Positions 25,301 through 37,978 of a DNA stretch of 64,000 nucleotides are shown here, piece after piece. The stretch is from positions 1,839,539 through 1,903,538 of the forward strand of contig VUYV01000011.1 in the NCBI GenBank assembly GCA_008711295.1. The letters run 5' to 3'. The notes beneath the pieces were generated by a model, which was not told where the DNA came from, ran no database searches, and saw only the letters and a list, made by a program, of their open reading frames with translations. Source of the DNA: Anarhynchus alexandrinus (lineage: Eukaryota; Chordata; Aves; Charadriiformes; Charadriidae). The stretch's first letter is position 1, and every line of letters starts with the position of its first letter. The translations under genes were made by a program, and so were the position numbers.

Positions 25301-27345
25301 TTAGCAGAATATAACTTCCATTGATTTATAGCTTTGCGGATCATTCCTTGTGTGATTGTTGAATTCACTGTCCAACAGGGACCAGAGAAGCTGTGTGTTT
25401 TGGCAAGTGCTATTCATCTTCTATGCTTCAGTCCCCCCTGTTACGTTACTCTGATGGCGATGCACTACAGCAGCAATGATCACTGTAGCTGAACAGGAGG
25501 CTGGCATTAGCAGTCCTTCCTCACATGTGGCAAAACACTGGTTTTCAAAGCCTCTGGGAATCTGTAAACCCCATGAACTCAATGCTCAGCCCTCCCGCCT
25601 GAGATGTGCGATAAGGTCATTGCTACAAGTCTTTGGGGACAGAGGTGGACTTTCCGGTTAGTTCCCTGGCAGTTCCGCAACCAGACAGCAGCTTTTTCTC
25701 CTCGCAAGCGGTTCATCTCTCTTTGGACTTAGCTAGGGATATAAAACCTGACAGCAGCAGTGGTGGCCACCCAAAGAGCTTGTCAAGGCTATTCTGGGCA
25801 GCCTGAAGTACAGCAAGTTGCGCTCAGACTTTCACATTCTGCACGCAGAAAATACCAAGAAGGAGTTGGCCCCTGTGGGGTGGCAGCAGAAAGGGAAATG
25901 TGAACACATGCCGTCAGTAAACAAATACATGAGCTTCGGGGAATGACATTCTCCTTGAACGCACAGTGAAATAAGGTTTGAGAATTTTGGTGTGCGTATT
26001 CAGGGGAATGTTCAAAGACCCTACAGACCTTGATGTATAGCTCCAAAAATTCGTTTTGCTGTAAGTTTACATCTGAAAAAATGCTGAAAGCAACCCTTGG
26101 GGTGGGCAATCATTGCTTACAACACAAAGCACAAAGAAATCAAAGTGCAAATCAGGGTGTTGGGGGGGGAAGTACAGCACAGAGGAAAATACCGAAATGT
26201 TTTTAAACAGGTCTCTGTGTTTTGGCTGGTTGGTTCGCTAAGTGCTCCGGATGCTACAGACGCTTTGACTGTTACAATGATTCTTCAAAATATTTGCTCC
26301 AAATGGTTGCCTTTCTAACAAAGCCAAAGATAATATTGCAGTCGTTCAGATCCCACGACATTTGAACTGAAATATGACTTGGAAAATATGGAGAGTATGT
26401 TCTGAGATCTGGTATATGAATGGAAGGAATAAACCGGTATATTTTCATGCTGGCAAAACTTTGCCACAAATAGGTGGTCGTTACTAATCCTTCAAATGGC
26501 TTGTTAGTGCATGGCTCACTGAAATTAAAGAATAACTTGTAAATATGCATCATTCTGCATATTTTGTTCAATAGTTTAACCACTGTCAATTCAGAAAAGA
26601 AGTCTTTTTTTTTTTATTAATTGTATAGCAGATAAATACTCATATTTCACACTGGGGAGGAATTAGATGTTAATGTCTTCCCAGAAGTAGAGTCATTTTA
26701 GAGAAAATGGTGGGAATAATGCTAGAATAGTAATATTTTAAAATTGAAATCCCATTGCTTTGCATTATGGTATGATCATGAAATAAAATGTGAACAGTTT
26801 AACTCGTTTATGTGGGTTAATGCATTTACTTGCACTTCTCAGCTGTGGCAACTTCAGCCAAAGACTTTCAGCTTCAGAACTGGAAAAGAGTGGCACTTAA
26901 ACTCATAGACAACCGCACACGAACAGAAGAGAATTGCTTCTTCAATGCAGCATATTTGTTTTCAGTGTTTCTGTTTTGAGTGGGAGAGTGTCACTCCTTT
27001 TCTTGCTTACTCTAAAGTTTCATTTTGGATATTTTGCAACAGGAGGGCTTGTGAGCCTGAGCTGGCTTGCCTGGACACCGTCACAGTACCTTTGGTTAAC
27101 ATGAGAAAAAGTCAGTAAATATGTTCAACGCGTTTGGTTTTGGTTTGGGGAGAGGTATTGCTTCTGTTTGGGTCAGGAACATCTTTATGGCTTGTAAAAG
27201 GAATGTGGATAAAATACCCACTTGGAGGTGGTTTCCATCTTGCAAGGGGAAGATTGCATGTTCCTGTAGCCATCACTTGATATGATAACAAGGTGTCAGG
27301 GCTGTTCTTTTCTCCATGCTGGATTACGAGGGACCTTGCAGACAA
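22328..27345. other. Unique non-coding DNA
   Basis: No gene or repeat family is recognised apart from a candidate 53-bp exon at 24325-24377 (listed separately). The segment 23400-23620 has the look of conserved non-coding DNA, with many short A/T words and homeodomain-like TTAACGAG/TAAATGAATT strings. That impression is untested. Short T-runs occur at 23708-23717 and 26608-26617. Confidence 0.45.
24325..24377 (+). other. Candidate 53-bp exon (splice-site pair)
   Basis: A strong acceptor (CTCTACTTTTTGCCTACAG, ending 24324) is followed after 53 bp by a near-consensus donor TTG|GTAAGTAA beginning at 24378. One frame is fully open across the interval (beginning I-W-K-V-T-K-P-G). Size and sites fit a small internal exon of a coding or long non-coding transcript. 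The call rests on splice consensus only, and matches of this quality are expected by chance in 64 kb. Confidence 0.2.
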
Positions 27346-27780
27346 ATGGAGGGTAGTCCAGAGGGGAACAGCAGAAAGATGATAAAAGACTTGGAAAATG
27401 GAAATTGCAAGGGTGATAAAGAGGATTGACCATCTAGCACTTAGAGAAGGGGAGATATAACTGCCTATACATACATAAAGGGATATTACAGAGAGATCAG
27501 GGACCAATTATTCTCTCAAGTCATCAAGGGCAGAACAAGACTAATGGATTTGGGATGTTGCAGGGAAAATGTCAGTTTAACATTAGGAAATACTTTGGGT
27601 AGAAGAACAATCAGGACAATGTATGATGCTCTCAAGGCGAGATGGGCAGGATTTCCATCACTGATCTTGTTCAAATGTAAGGCTGGACATCAGTCTGAGG
27701 TAACAGATCTTATTGTGCCCTACGGTCTACCAGAACTAAAAGGCCTTGGTTCTGTAAACCTTCATGTAAGAAGGTAATCT
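27346..27780 (+). mobile_element. Old, diverged CR1-type LINE relic
   Basis: The order of words matches the CR1 3' region, though heavily mutated. From left to right: a GGGTGATAAAGAGGATTG-type segment; CATACATAAAGGGATATTAC; GGATTTGGGATGTTGCAGGG; AGTTTAACATTAGGAAATAC (the counterpart of the intact 'ATTGAACATTAGGAAG' in the young copies); and finally ATTTCCATCACTGATCTTGTTCAA followed by AAGGCTGGAC (counterpart of 'CCATCCCTGGAGGTGTTCAAGGCCAGGCTGG'). Frames are broken. Boundaries are approximate and the subfamily is not resolved. Confidence 0.65.
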
Positions 27781-29556
27781 TCATAAAGCCAGAAGTCTTT
27801 GCTTGATTGAGAGCTGCTTGTACGGTGCCATATACTTTAATAAATCTTTAAGGTGTGGTGACATAAACTAGCCCCTTTCCCAAAGAAGCAAATTCACAGG
27901 CAGTAGTTATTTACACAGATTGCAAGACATGGTAAATCTTGCGGGTTTTTCCCTATCAAAATCCAGAAATGTTTGTCTCTTGCTCATGAAAAAGCTGATT
28001 CAATAAAGTATATCCCATTTTCTATGTGCACTCTATGAATTGGTTTACATGTTTAAACCCCACAGAAATCCAACTTTCTGAAATCTATATTCAAATGGAA
28101 TATCTACTTACTGGTTGTCTGCATTTAGTTCTCTATTGTGATTTTTTTAATTATTCAAATATAGACAAATACAGAGCTATTTTAACCTAGGTATATGTTT
28201 TTTAAGCCAACCTCCAAAAATGTGTCTCACAAGACTGTTTCTACAACGATAATTATGGGAAGAATTTCGTTAAGTGGGCAGAATAGACCATCTGCATGCA
28301 GTTCTGTTATAGAATCCATGCGATTGGTTTGTTCTCTGCATCAGAATTTCAGGAGAATTTTGGTCAAGGACAGTCATTCTGCTTTTACTAGTAATTGCTC
28401 AGGCTCAACAGAAACTCCAAAAAATGCTAATGAGTTTAATGAATCAAAACTTTCATTGCCTGCCTGCTGCTACTTGTGTCAAACTCCAGGGAAATTAAGG
28501 TGCTGACAGTGTTTGATGAACAGGATAAAATCACAATCCTCTCAAGAAACCAGACTTACAGCTGCAAACAGATCGAATGACATCGCTTTCTTTGCTTAAG
28601 GGAAAGAGTAGTGGATAGCCACCACGATGAAAAGGCACCATACAAATTACCAAAAAGGATTGTGTATTATACACGTATTATATAATTCTATGAAATACAT
28701 AGGGCTGTTGGTCATAACACTGACACAATTACGGCAGACCTGGAAATTTTCCATTCTAATTGGCGTTGTGTGATCTACCCTCTGAACTGGTTATGGTTTT
28801 TCATACGAGATAAGAAAGCCGTGGATGTCTTTGAGCATCCTTAAGCTTGAGGATAACAACCTCATTACTCTGAAATCAGATACTTCTTTCTAGAAATCAT
28901 ATAATTTCCTAGAGCAACACAGTCATTTGGCCTCCTGGCTTTATTTATTTACATTGTTATTTACATTTTATTGTTCTTGCTACTTGGATCCAGGGTGTAT
29001 TGATAACCTTAAATTTGTTACCTATAGTAGTGTTTGCTACAACAACAAAAATATGCTTATGTGCTCTTCTTTATGTTGTATCAGAGGGCAACCTTAAGCA
29101 GCAGTTTTATGAAAAATTATTTTCTTCTTAGAATTTGAAGTAGCTTATTTGGTCTTCTGATCTAAACGGAGAAGCAGAGAGTGTATGCTTCTGTGACAAT
29201 GATGAAAGAGCTAATGAGATACCAGGGAAATCTTCTGATGGTGTTATAAACAGATGAAAATATGCGCGTGTTAATATCCAAAGTCAGATTTTATTTAATA
29301 TATAGGCAGGTTGCCACTTCTAGGATTTTTGCACAGGTTTCTAGCTGTGATGTGAGAATTGGTATTGTGGGTTTTCTTAAGGAAGCGCACTACCATGTTG
29401 AATTTCAGTTCCTAAAGTTAGTCTCTAGAGCTTCAAATATAAATGTCTACATTTCAACAAGGTATGTAAACATGAGTTTGTCTTTTCTCTTCAAGTGCCC
29501 TCTCTATCATAAAGTAAAAGAATTTGCTGTCTCTGTTTCACTGTTTCATCTGCCAG

Positions 29557-29633
29557 TCTCTGACCTTTGTAAGCTATCTGGAGTACGAATTGTCTCAACA
29601 GGAATGCAACAACATGTAGAATGAGGACAAAAA
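29557..29633 (+). other. Candidate 77-bp exon (splice-site pair)
   Basis: A long pyrimidine tract ending TGTTTCATCTGCCAG at 29556 is followed by a donor-like AAA|GTAAGTG at 29634. One frame is open for 20 codons and then meets TAG near the end. The acceptor is strong but the donor lacks the usual G before GT. Likely non-coding if real. Confidence 0.13.
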
Positions 29634-30583
29634 GTAAGTGTGCCTACCTTCATACCATGTGACAGTACGTTCAAATATGTGTTTTTTCAGTCCATTTAAT
29701 ATTTGAATGCAGTATTTTCTTGCACTCAGCCATGGCTTCTCAGTATTGCAATGCCCAAGTGTTGCGGAGGACTGGGGCTATATTGCATTTAGGAGGCAAA
29801 TGAGGAACGTTAGTCTAAAATGGCTATAAAGCTGTCACAACAATAACAATACTAAATAGAAAAAATTACTTCTGCTCTCCTGTTAATCACCTCAGTGCTG
29901 TTCCTTAGGAAGTCCTCTAGCCAAACTCTCCTTCTCTGTGTAGGAAGACATTACCACCCAAGAACTTGTCAATGGGTCTCTTAATATATTTCTTCCTGTA
30001 TCTTGTTCCTGGATAACCATACCATTATTTATCATGGAAAGAAGTGGAAGTGTATGATCGTAGCATTTCTTTTTTGTTGCTCAGATGTGTAAATGCTTGT
30101 CTAAACCTCCTACATTCGTGCTTCACCTATTTTCTCTGGTCAGACACTTCAACTGAATTTGTATAACCTCTGTCAAGGCAACACGGGGAACCTTTGCAGT
30201 GTGAGTGGAAGTTTTGTCAGACACAGCTATAGTCAGTAACTACTACTACACATGCATAGACAGTGGAAGAAGCAACTGGTAACTCATCCAAGAGTTACAC
30301 TGAAAGACTTTGCATTCCATGAAAAGTTTTCCCTCTGAAATAACTTTACCTGCCCTTATTAACAATTTTGAGAAAATATAATAAAAACTGAGATGTCAGA
30401 AATAGTGCTAAGATAGAGTTAAATCTGTGCCAAGGGAAAAAAAAGTATCTAATCCTAGTTTGAAGGCAATGAAGGTTTGTGAGTATAAGTCACCATTGAG
30501 CAAAGAATATTTTCAAAGGTATTGCTGAGAAAAACCTGCTGAGAAACAGCTTTTCCTAAAAGCTTTCTATCCGGTCATCTCAG

Positions 30584-30646
30584 CTGAAGGTTTAAGCTCT
30601 GGGGCATAGGTGAAAAACAGAACAGTACTCCAAGGAATTCTTACTG
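30584..30646 (+). other. Candidate 63-bp exon (splice-site pair)
   Basis: Acceptor-like CCGGTCATCTCAG ends at 30583, and a strong donor CTG|GTAAGTAA begins at 30647. The acceptor pyrimidine tract is broken by purines, so this is weaker than the 24.3 kb candidate. Confidence 0.12.
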
Positions 30647-32752
30647 GTAAGTAAATTTCCAAAAGGGAAAAATAGATATCTGCTGATTCCATAAAATGCT
30701 TCTCCTTAACTTTCGTGGAGGACTACATGTTTGCCTCTGGGTTAAGCATTTCTTTCTGATTTGTTTGCCCCTTACCTGCAGGATTTGGAGACAGGAACTT
30801 ATTGACTTTTTCCACCTCTCACTTCAGGTCTTGGATAGGACAACAAACAAGAGCAACTTCTGGGCCTCTGTTGGAAATGTATCCAAAAATACATACGTGG
30901 CTAAAGCTTTTTCTCAGCTTATCAAAACTTCCCCACTGTGACTGAAGTAGCCCTTGAAAACCTAGTTGACTAAAATGTCTGAAACGTGAACGCTTTGGAA
31001 TGCCAGCTCCTTGGCCTGATCTTTAAAGAGAGCTGTGGATTATTTAAGCAGAAAACAGGTATTTTGAGAGGAAGCTTGATTTTAAAAATAGCACCTGTGA
31101 CATGAAAGGGGTGTGTTCAAAACCAAAAGAGGGGCAAACAGCTGCTCCCTTCACCACACATTCTCATGCAGGAAGAAAGCTGTGGGCAATGTTGCTGGAT
31201 GCCCTTTCAGACGCTGAGTTTGTTCTACGTGGAGAGGAGCAGGAAACGTTTGACCAATACTTGATACAAACCTGACTAATTAATTCCAGGAATATTTTTT
31301 CTGTACAAAAAGGCAGCATAATCTAATTCTTTTTCTGGCAGTTATTAATGAGCACGTACATATACATGTATAAAGTATTGATGAGATATGCTAATCTCAA
31401 TAGAGATAAGAAAGAATTTGCAGGCTGGATTCATTTATAAGTCTATCAGCAGTACACATTTGTCATTGATACATATCTAATAAACTATGTATGGAAGACA
31501 TCTTGATAACTCACTTCCAATAAAGTTTTTGCAGCGCTGGCATAATGCTTTAACTCATTCCCATTGTACCTTTATAATTTACAGCTGAGTGGGTCTAACC
31601 TGGGAAGCTCTCGGTATTCAGGCTGAGTAATAAATAGAAGCTGTCTTTTTCTTTGGTATAAATACAACTGTGCAGACTTTGTAGCTGTATTCTGCATAGA
31701 CAGCAAGTTCACAAATCAATGTGTGCCAAGTATATCCAATTCTGATTATGCATTGTATCCTGCTGTACAGTGTAAATAAGGTACTTCTCAGCAAGCATGC
31801 TTCTCATAGGAGACAAACCACAAACATGGTTAAGGATCTGATCAAAGTCTGAGCCAGTCATGTCAAGCATGTACTATCAAATGTCAGCTCTTCAGCCCAC
31901 AGGGTCCAGAGGAGATGTTCCCTCCCCCTTCAGAAATACTTCCCTGACTTCTGCAGCGAACTGTAGCATGTGTTACACAATGTGTTATATTACCCACTTG
32001 CAGTGTAGGTGCCTTTTTTGTTAAAATCCTGTTATGGTACCCAGTTGCTGACAGTTGATTCTTTCTGATTAAGTGTGTTCTTCTCCTGCATAGATTGTCT
32101 GAAGGTGTATGGTTCATGCCTGACTTATGGATTTAATTTACTTTTGTCACAAACTTTATTTTATAATGGTGAATTCTTGATCAGAAAAGCCGGGTCACAT
32201 TTAGAAGGCATAAGGAAATCTAATTTTTTTTCATCTTAAAGAGTTTTCCTATTTTGTTTATGCAATATGTATTTTGTGGTTCACTGAAGTCCTGTCTTCT
32301 TCACAATTGCCTACCTACGGCCAAAATTGATGCATCAGTTTTCCTGAACACATGGTTGGGAGTAAAGATTGTTACAAGTGTAAAAGAAATGAATCACTCC
32401 TGATTTAATAATAAAAAAAAAAATGCTCAGTTTAACTCTGAATGAATCTAGACATGCTCCCATAAACTTTACAGTTAGGCTGCCATGCTTAGGACGTGCT
32501 TAGGACAACTTCCAAACTTTGGCGGAAGACAATGGGAAGATTCATCCTGATACTATGGAACTTTGGTCAGGTTCCTGGTCTTCAGATTTGACAATTATGA
32601 ATTATTTGTTGCAGAGTCCTCAAAATAATTCTTTGAGGACCACCAGTTACTCTGAAAAGGTATATGTAGTCTTTATTAGAAAATGTCTTTGGAAAAAAAA
32701 AAAAAGCATTTTCACAGCACACAGGATTCTTTTTAGTCTTACCAACTAACAG

Positions 32753-32813
32753 AAAGACAAGTATTTCACTTGCTCATACTACTTAGCATGTAGGAGGGAG
32801 AAAAAAGGGAAGG
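32753..32813 (+). other. Candidate 61-bp exon (splice-site pair)
   Basis: Acceptor TCTTACCAACTAACAG (with a CTAAC branch-like word very close to the AG) ends at 32752. Donor AGG|GTAAGTG starts at 32814. The interval is purine-rich. It is supported only by splice consensus. Confidence 0.12.
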
Positions 32814-34429
32814 GTAAGTGTTTGCATGATCTAATACTCAATCTACTTCTCAAAGGGTTTTAGTGTATCACTCCCACCTCTGATCAAGGGGGGATTATCA
32901 GGATTTCTTTTCAGTGGATGCGCAGTTCTAAAACAATACGCACAAGCATGTGAACACAGAAGAAAATTCACCTTCAAAGCCCTAAAGAAGATGCAAGAGA
33001 AGGTGCATTTACATTTTAAATTTTTATTCTAAATCCAGCAGAGAGTACCTGAAGGAGTGAGGGCTATTTAAAAATTCATACGAAGTTTTGGATCTGGAAT
33101 CCTAGCATATTTCCTGTTGAGGGAGTACATACATCATGAAATGCCATCATCACTTGCCACATTTATTATGCAGATCATTCTATTGAAATATGGCAATAGA
33201 TGATTTCTGCCTCTCGGGATGTTCAGGACTTAAACCACGTAGAATGATAATGGTTTGTGCAGAACCTTGCACCGCTACTCTTCTTACAGCATTGATTTGT
33301 GGATAAAGACAGGGCCTTTTTTTTTTTTCTGTAAAAGCTGACAATCAACATTTCCAGAGCACTTAAATTAATACAGAAAGAAAAAAAAGTTCAGATGAGT
33401 TTGCAGCGCAGTTATACATCAAAGTTCTACCAATGCATTATGCATCTCTCTTCTCTTTTGAATCTTCCTTACATGCCTTCGCCCATACTCCAGAACAGAA
33501 ATAGCTCCTTTCATCGTGCTATTGGCATAAATAGCAGCAGGACCAATTTGGTGAAACTGTTATATTAATTTCTGTATAAAGGCCATTTTACTTTATGGAA
33601 AAGATCACCACAAGTAGACTGCTCTGAATCCTGGATTCTCTACTGCAAGCCATGAATTTGTAGATCACATTCAAAATAAGCATGAATTTACGATATCCAT
33701 AGCACTGTATGGGTAGCACACGATTCAACTTTCTCAGCAGCCAATTCATTTTTTAAACAACTGATTTGATATTAAATTTGTGCTGAAATCTCAAAGCCTT
33801 TCCAACAATTAATTTACAGTCAGACTTAATTATCAAAAGTTAGCCTGGCTGTAATGATTTGGATCTTTAAAAAGAAAAACAAAAAGAAATTATTGTCTTA
33901 ATCAGATGGCAGTTCTGCAAAGAAAGCTTTTAAACTAGAGCCTTTAAATCTAGAGTATGCAGTGACACGGTGAGCACTTTGAACTCTGCTCCCAGAGTGC
34001 CATTATTACTATTGCTTGAAAAAAAACATCAATTGATCCATTACCGTACCCTGTCCATACCTCCATTCCCAGAGTAGGAATAATTGGGTACATATGCAGA
34101 GATATTTATCTACCTTAGGTCTAAAAAAGTTTCAGACAGAGACGCCACAGTCCCTCTGGGTGGCCTGTCCCTGAGCTGCAGCAGTCCTCTACCCAAGAAG
34201 TTTTTTGTAATGTTTAAGCTGAACATCTCAGGCTGCCTCAGCTGATAGTAAAAATTCCTGTAATGTGTCATATTCTGATTCATAAGCAGCAAAACCCGAA
34301 GCGTGTTACCTTGTCTTAAGCCAGGTGCAGAGTATGTTTGAAGAGAAGTAAGAAGTTATATGCTTGTCGATTATGATGTAAGAACAACATTTAGAAGAAA
34401 CATTCAACCCTAAACCCCTGAATTTGGAT

Positions 34430-34520
34430 TCCTCAGATGTGCTGTGGATTTCCTGGGTAAGCTTGGGCAAGGTCTTTCACCTTTAAAGTGACTGATTTCT
34501 CATCAAAAAGGCACAAAAGT
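34430..34520 (+). mobile_element. Probable MIR-like ancient SINE relic
   Basis: The core of the amniote MIR SINE is recognisable: GTAAGCTTGGGCAAGGTCTTTCACCTTTAAAGTGACTGATTTCTCATC corresponds in order and spacing to the MIR segment with 'CTTGGGCAAGT..CTTAACCTCTCTG..CAGTTTCCTCATC'. The 5' tRNA-like half and the 3' tail are not clear. Such old relics are shared across amniotes and are sometimes kept as regulatory DNA. Confidence 0.5.
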
Positions 34521-37500
34521 TTTACTGTAGCAGCCTCTATGTTTGGTGAGGAAAAATCACAAAATATCCAGACACATAGTCATACATCCTTCTTTAAATC
34601 TCGGCACATCGGTTTCAGTGCTCACCATTGCCAAGGACTCAGAGGCTGTCCTTGAATTCTTTTTTCCCCTTTCCCTTCCTACACTTTTTTTCTCCTCCTG
34701 ATATATGTATTTACATTGTAAAGCAACAAGGGTATTGAAAGTAACAGTCGGTTCAAAATGAAATCCCTAGCTGCTAGATCAGCAATTACCTTGTTTTCAG
34801 AAGTTCTACATTAGTTTGAAATGTTATTTGAGGTTCAGTGTCTTTCAGATTAAATTGACATTTAGAAAAAGGAGAAATATTCATTCTCTCCTAACCTTTG
34901 GAAATAACATTGGGTGCAGACAGTACTATCTGCCTCCCTGCTACTTGTTTCTTATCATTTTCTACAGTGCCCAGGCTATTATTGTCTTTAACCTCTGATA
35001 TGTGTTGATGAGCTGGTCTAGGCACCAAACACCAGAAGCACTTTGGTAAAAGAGCAGTAGTGACCCTCGATACATTTGATCTTGTTTCTTGGCATTTCTG
35101 TCATCATTATTTAACTGCATGGAAATCGTAAAAAAAAAAACCCAAACAAACAACAAAACTCTCAGCCCCTCTGAACATGAAGCCTTTCAAACAGAAATAG
35201 CCTGTACAGTACTGGCAGAGAGCCTGCAAAGGACATTCATCCCAGGATCCCGCATAAATGCCAACCAGTTAATTGCATGTTCCCTGCTTGGCTTCCCTGC
35301 AGTTTGGTGGGGTTTTTTCCCCCTAAAGTTGTGGGGAGTGAAGTTTTACCCCTCTTTCAACTGCTTTTTTAAGTCTGACTTTGATTCATTCAATTTCTTA
35401 TCAGAAAATCTTTTTACCAGTTCATACAGGCTATTCACTCTGCAGATTTTGGGCTGCTCCAGAAGCCTTGTTCATCAGTGAAGAGCAGCTTGACCCTCAA
35501 ATCCAGGCAAGATGAATGTTTAAGGGGAGATGTTTCACTTTGCACCAAGGATGTACAACCCACTCTGTGCTGAAGAGGGGAAAAAGCCTTCAAAACATGT
35601 CAGATCCCATGGAAATGTTAAACCTGAATGTGAGAAGCAAGGGATAAAATGAGAAAAAGCAAAAATCTACCACATTCCTGTGGAATGAGGCAGTAGGCAA
35701 AGTATTGTCTGCACAGGGATGGTAGTAGCCTAAGAAACTTTCATTACTTATCTCTGCCTAATCTTGTCCCCTGGACAGCATTTTACAAATGCAGATACTC
35801 CCCACTTAGTACATTCTCTTTGGCTCTGCTCACTGAAATCAGAAAATAAGTCCAGGTCACCATGTGGCTGAGGATGAAGGACTCAGGTTTTTCTTCTCCT
35901 TGGCATACAATTTGTTATCTTGTTGCTGTGCAGCAAGTGACAACTCGATATAAAAATGTTAGTTTTTGTTTATTTTTACCCTAATTAATTTGCTTAATTT
36001 TTCACTCACCTTGAAATAAAGCATACAAATATGAAGGAGAATTCCCCAGATAGACAGGTATGTGTAATAGAGTAGTCATGCCTTGTAGTCATAGCTGACT
36101 GCTGGAAGTGTTGAACTTGACCTAGTGGCCCCCATGAGCAGTGACAAATATAGGAGGTGGGTCAGTATAAAAAAGGAGTGTTTTTCACTATTTTGTTGTG
36201 ACGTACTGAAAATATTTGACAGCTGGGAGCCAAAACAGGTTTGTTCTTTGTGGTTTACAAGTTTACAATGACTATCTGTAGCTTTTCCCATATGCATTCA
36301 TTGGAACAACACAGCTTTGTAAGAGTAAAAACATCATCAGCAACAAAACCAGCACTTTAATTGGAGTTAAGTATATTTTATGACTTTTTTGGTCTTTAAA
36401 ATCTTGAATTTCCTGAGGAAACTTTACCAGGCTAAATATTTACTTTCAGAGACTCTTTTCTAATGAGCTATTTTCATTCTTTCTGCCATTTTCTGTGGAA
36501 ATGATTGAATTCATTAATCAATGTTTGAATACTTTTTTCAACACGCTTGCATTACTAATATGAGACGTAGATATATTTAGCTAATGTGCTATCATTTTTA
36601 AAAAGCATTGATCTATAAGGAAAGAATAGTTTAATTCACCACGAAGTTCTTCCTAAGAATGGCTGGGGTGTTTCAGGGAAGAGCAGATTCAAATCGAGCC
36701 ATCCCAGGATGGAATATAACAGGACCAGAAGACTAACAGGGTATGAGCAAGAGAAAAAAAGGTCAGCGGAACAAAAGAATCTTACATCATCTAATGTCAA
36801 TTACTGCACTTCACACTGACTTTTATCCAATTATTTTTACCTTGAGCTTAGCCTGCATGGGTACTTCTGGAACGGCACATGCCCTGGATCAGAGAGAATT
36901 TTAAGGGTCACTATCGATCACTGTAAGTTCATTTCTCTCTTCAAAATGGCCCACAAGGTGAAGTACATTAAGGTACCACTAATGCTATAGACTACCCCGG
37001 AGTGTGAGGATCCCACTCCGATTTTTGCTGTGTAACATGCAGGCAAATCATGTGGCCTCACAGCAGTTGCACATATTCCTGGTGTTGTCTACACCAGGAT
37101 CCCAGGCTTTGTCAATAGTTTTTACACCCGTATTTTTTTTTTTAAATGCAGCCCAACCCTTGGAGGAGAAGGGTCTCCACACACTCAATACATTTACCTC
37201 AGTTCAAGTTCTTGTTCATGGCCTATGGCATTGCTGGGGCAGAGACCTGAGGCTTCCTGCTCCCGCCTCCACATCACCACAACCCTCTGCCAGGCCCTCA
37301 CTCCTGTGCCCCAATAATGTGCAAGGTAGGCAGAACATGACAGAGTACCCAACTCCCGAGAGATACCTCCAGCTCCTGATCATACCCTGTCCATGCCATC
37401 ACTGCCACAATGTGATTTATACTCCCTGCAGAAAGCAAGGAGGGAGCTACAGAAAATATCAGCCTGGTTTTGACAATGCAGCCTTTTGTGTCCATATCTC

Positions 37501-37796
37501 TTTTAAAATAAGGCCCTCAGATATCAGTGGAGTGAGTCCTTCTCTATTTCTTGAGGTGCTGCTGTACTTTTGAGACTGTCAAGGCTTTTTCGTGAAACTT
37601 ATTGGGGTCTGAGATGCCCATCAGAGTAGAGGACCTCACCACCTGTGCAAAGCAGCGACTAGGCAACACCAACTCCCCATCAGAATGAGAAAGCGGCCCC
37701 GCTTACCTTGAACGGTGGGTGGGGAGGAGGCAGTGTGAGATATGGTGTTGGTGGTAGGAGGCCAAGGAACTGTTAAATTTTTTAATCTTAAAAAAT
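34521..37796. other. Unique non-coding DNA with the window's longest open frame
   Basis: No recognised gene. Noted: a 130-codon plus-strand frame at 35089-35481 and a strong minus-strand donor TTTCAAG|GTGAGT with its exon end at 36010. The window's longest open frame lies at 37004-37573 (plus). It starts on GTG with the first ATG at codon 12, runs 189 codons, and shows no domain or clear signal peptide. Its region is locally GC-richer, which lengthens chance frames. I treat it as unlikely coding. Confidence 0.4.
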
Positions 37797-37978
37797 ACTG
37801 TCTGGGAACAGGTAGCCCAGAGAAGTTGTGGGTGCCTCATCATTGAAAGCATTCCAAGTCAGGTTGGATGGGGCTTTGAGCAACCTGATCTAGTGAAAGA
37901 TGTCCCGCCCGTCGTAGTGAGGTTGGACTAGATGGTCTTCAAAGACGCCTTCCAACCCAAACCATTCTATGTTTCTAT
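37797..37978 (+). mobile_element. Older CR1 LINE 3' end
   Basis: A diverged sense CR1 fragment. It reads through GGGAACAGGTAGCCCAGAGA (counterpart of 'TGGAACAGGTTGCCCAGAGA'), CAGGTTGGATGGGGCTTTGAG and GCAACCTGATCTAGTGAAAG. Then come GATGTCCCGCCC, GGTTGGACTAGATGGTCTTC and CCTTCCAACCCAAACCATTC, ending TATGTTTCTAT. The frame is disrupted by substitutions. Divergence from the young copies marks an older insertion or a different subfamily. Confidence 0.92.

Larger units (their letters stand above)
27781..34429. other. Unique non-coding DNA with isolated exon-like splice pairs
   Basis: No gene or repeat family is recognised. Candidate exon-like intervals at 29557-29633, 30584-30646 and 32753-32813 are listed separately. 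The 31360-31420 interval contains an inverted repeat, GAGAT-ATGCTA-ATCTC. Sequence around 33780-33860 is rich in TTAAT/ATTAA words. The longest frame, 29262-29624 on the plus strand (120 codons), has no recognisable domain. Confidence 0.45.

Noticed and set aside
35089..35481. 130-codon plus-strand open frame
   Set aside because: No domain, codon pattern or splice support; contains translated A-run.
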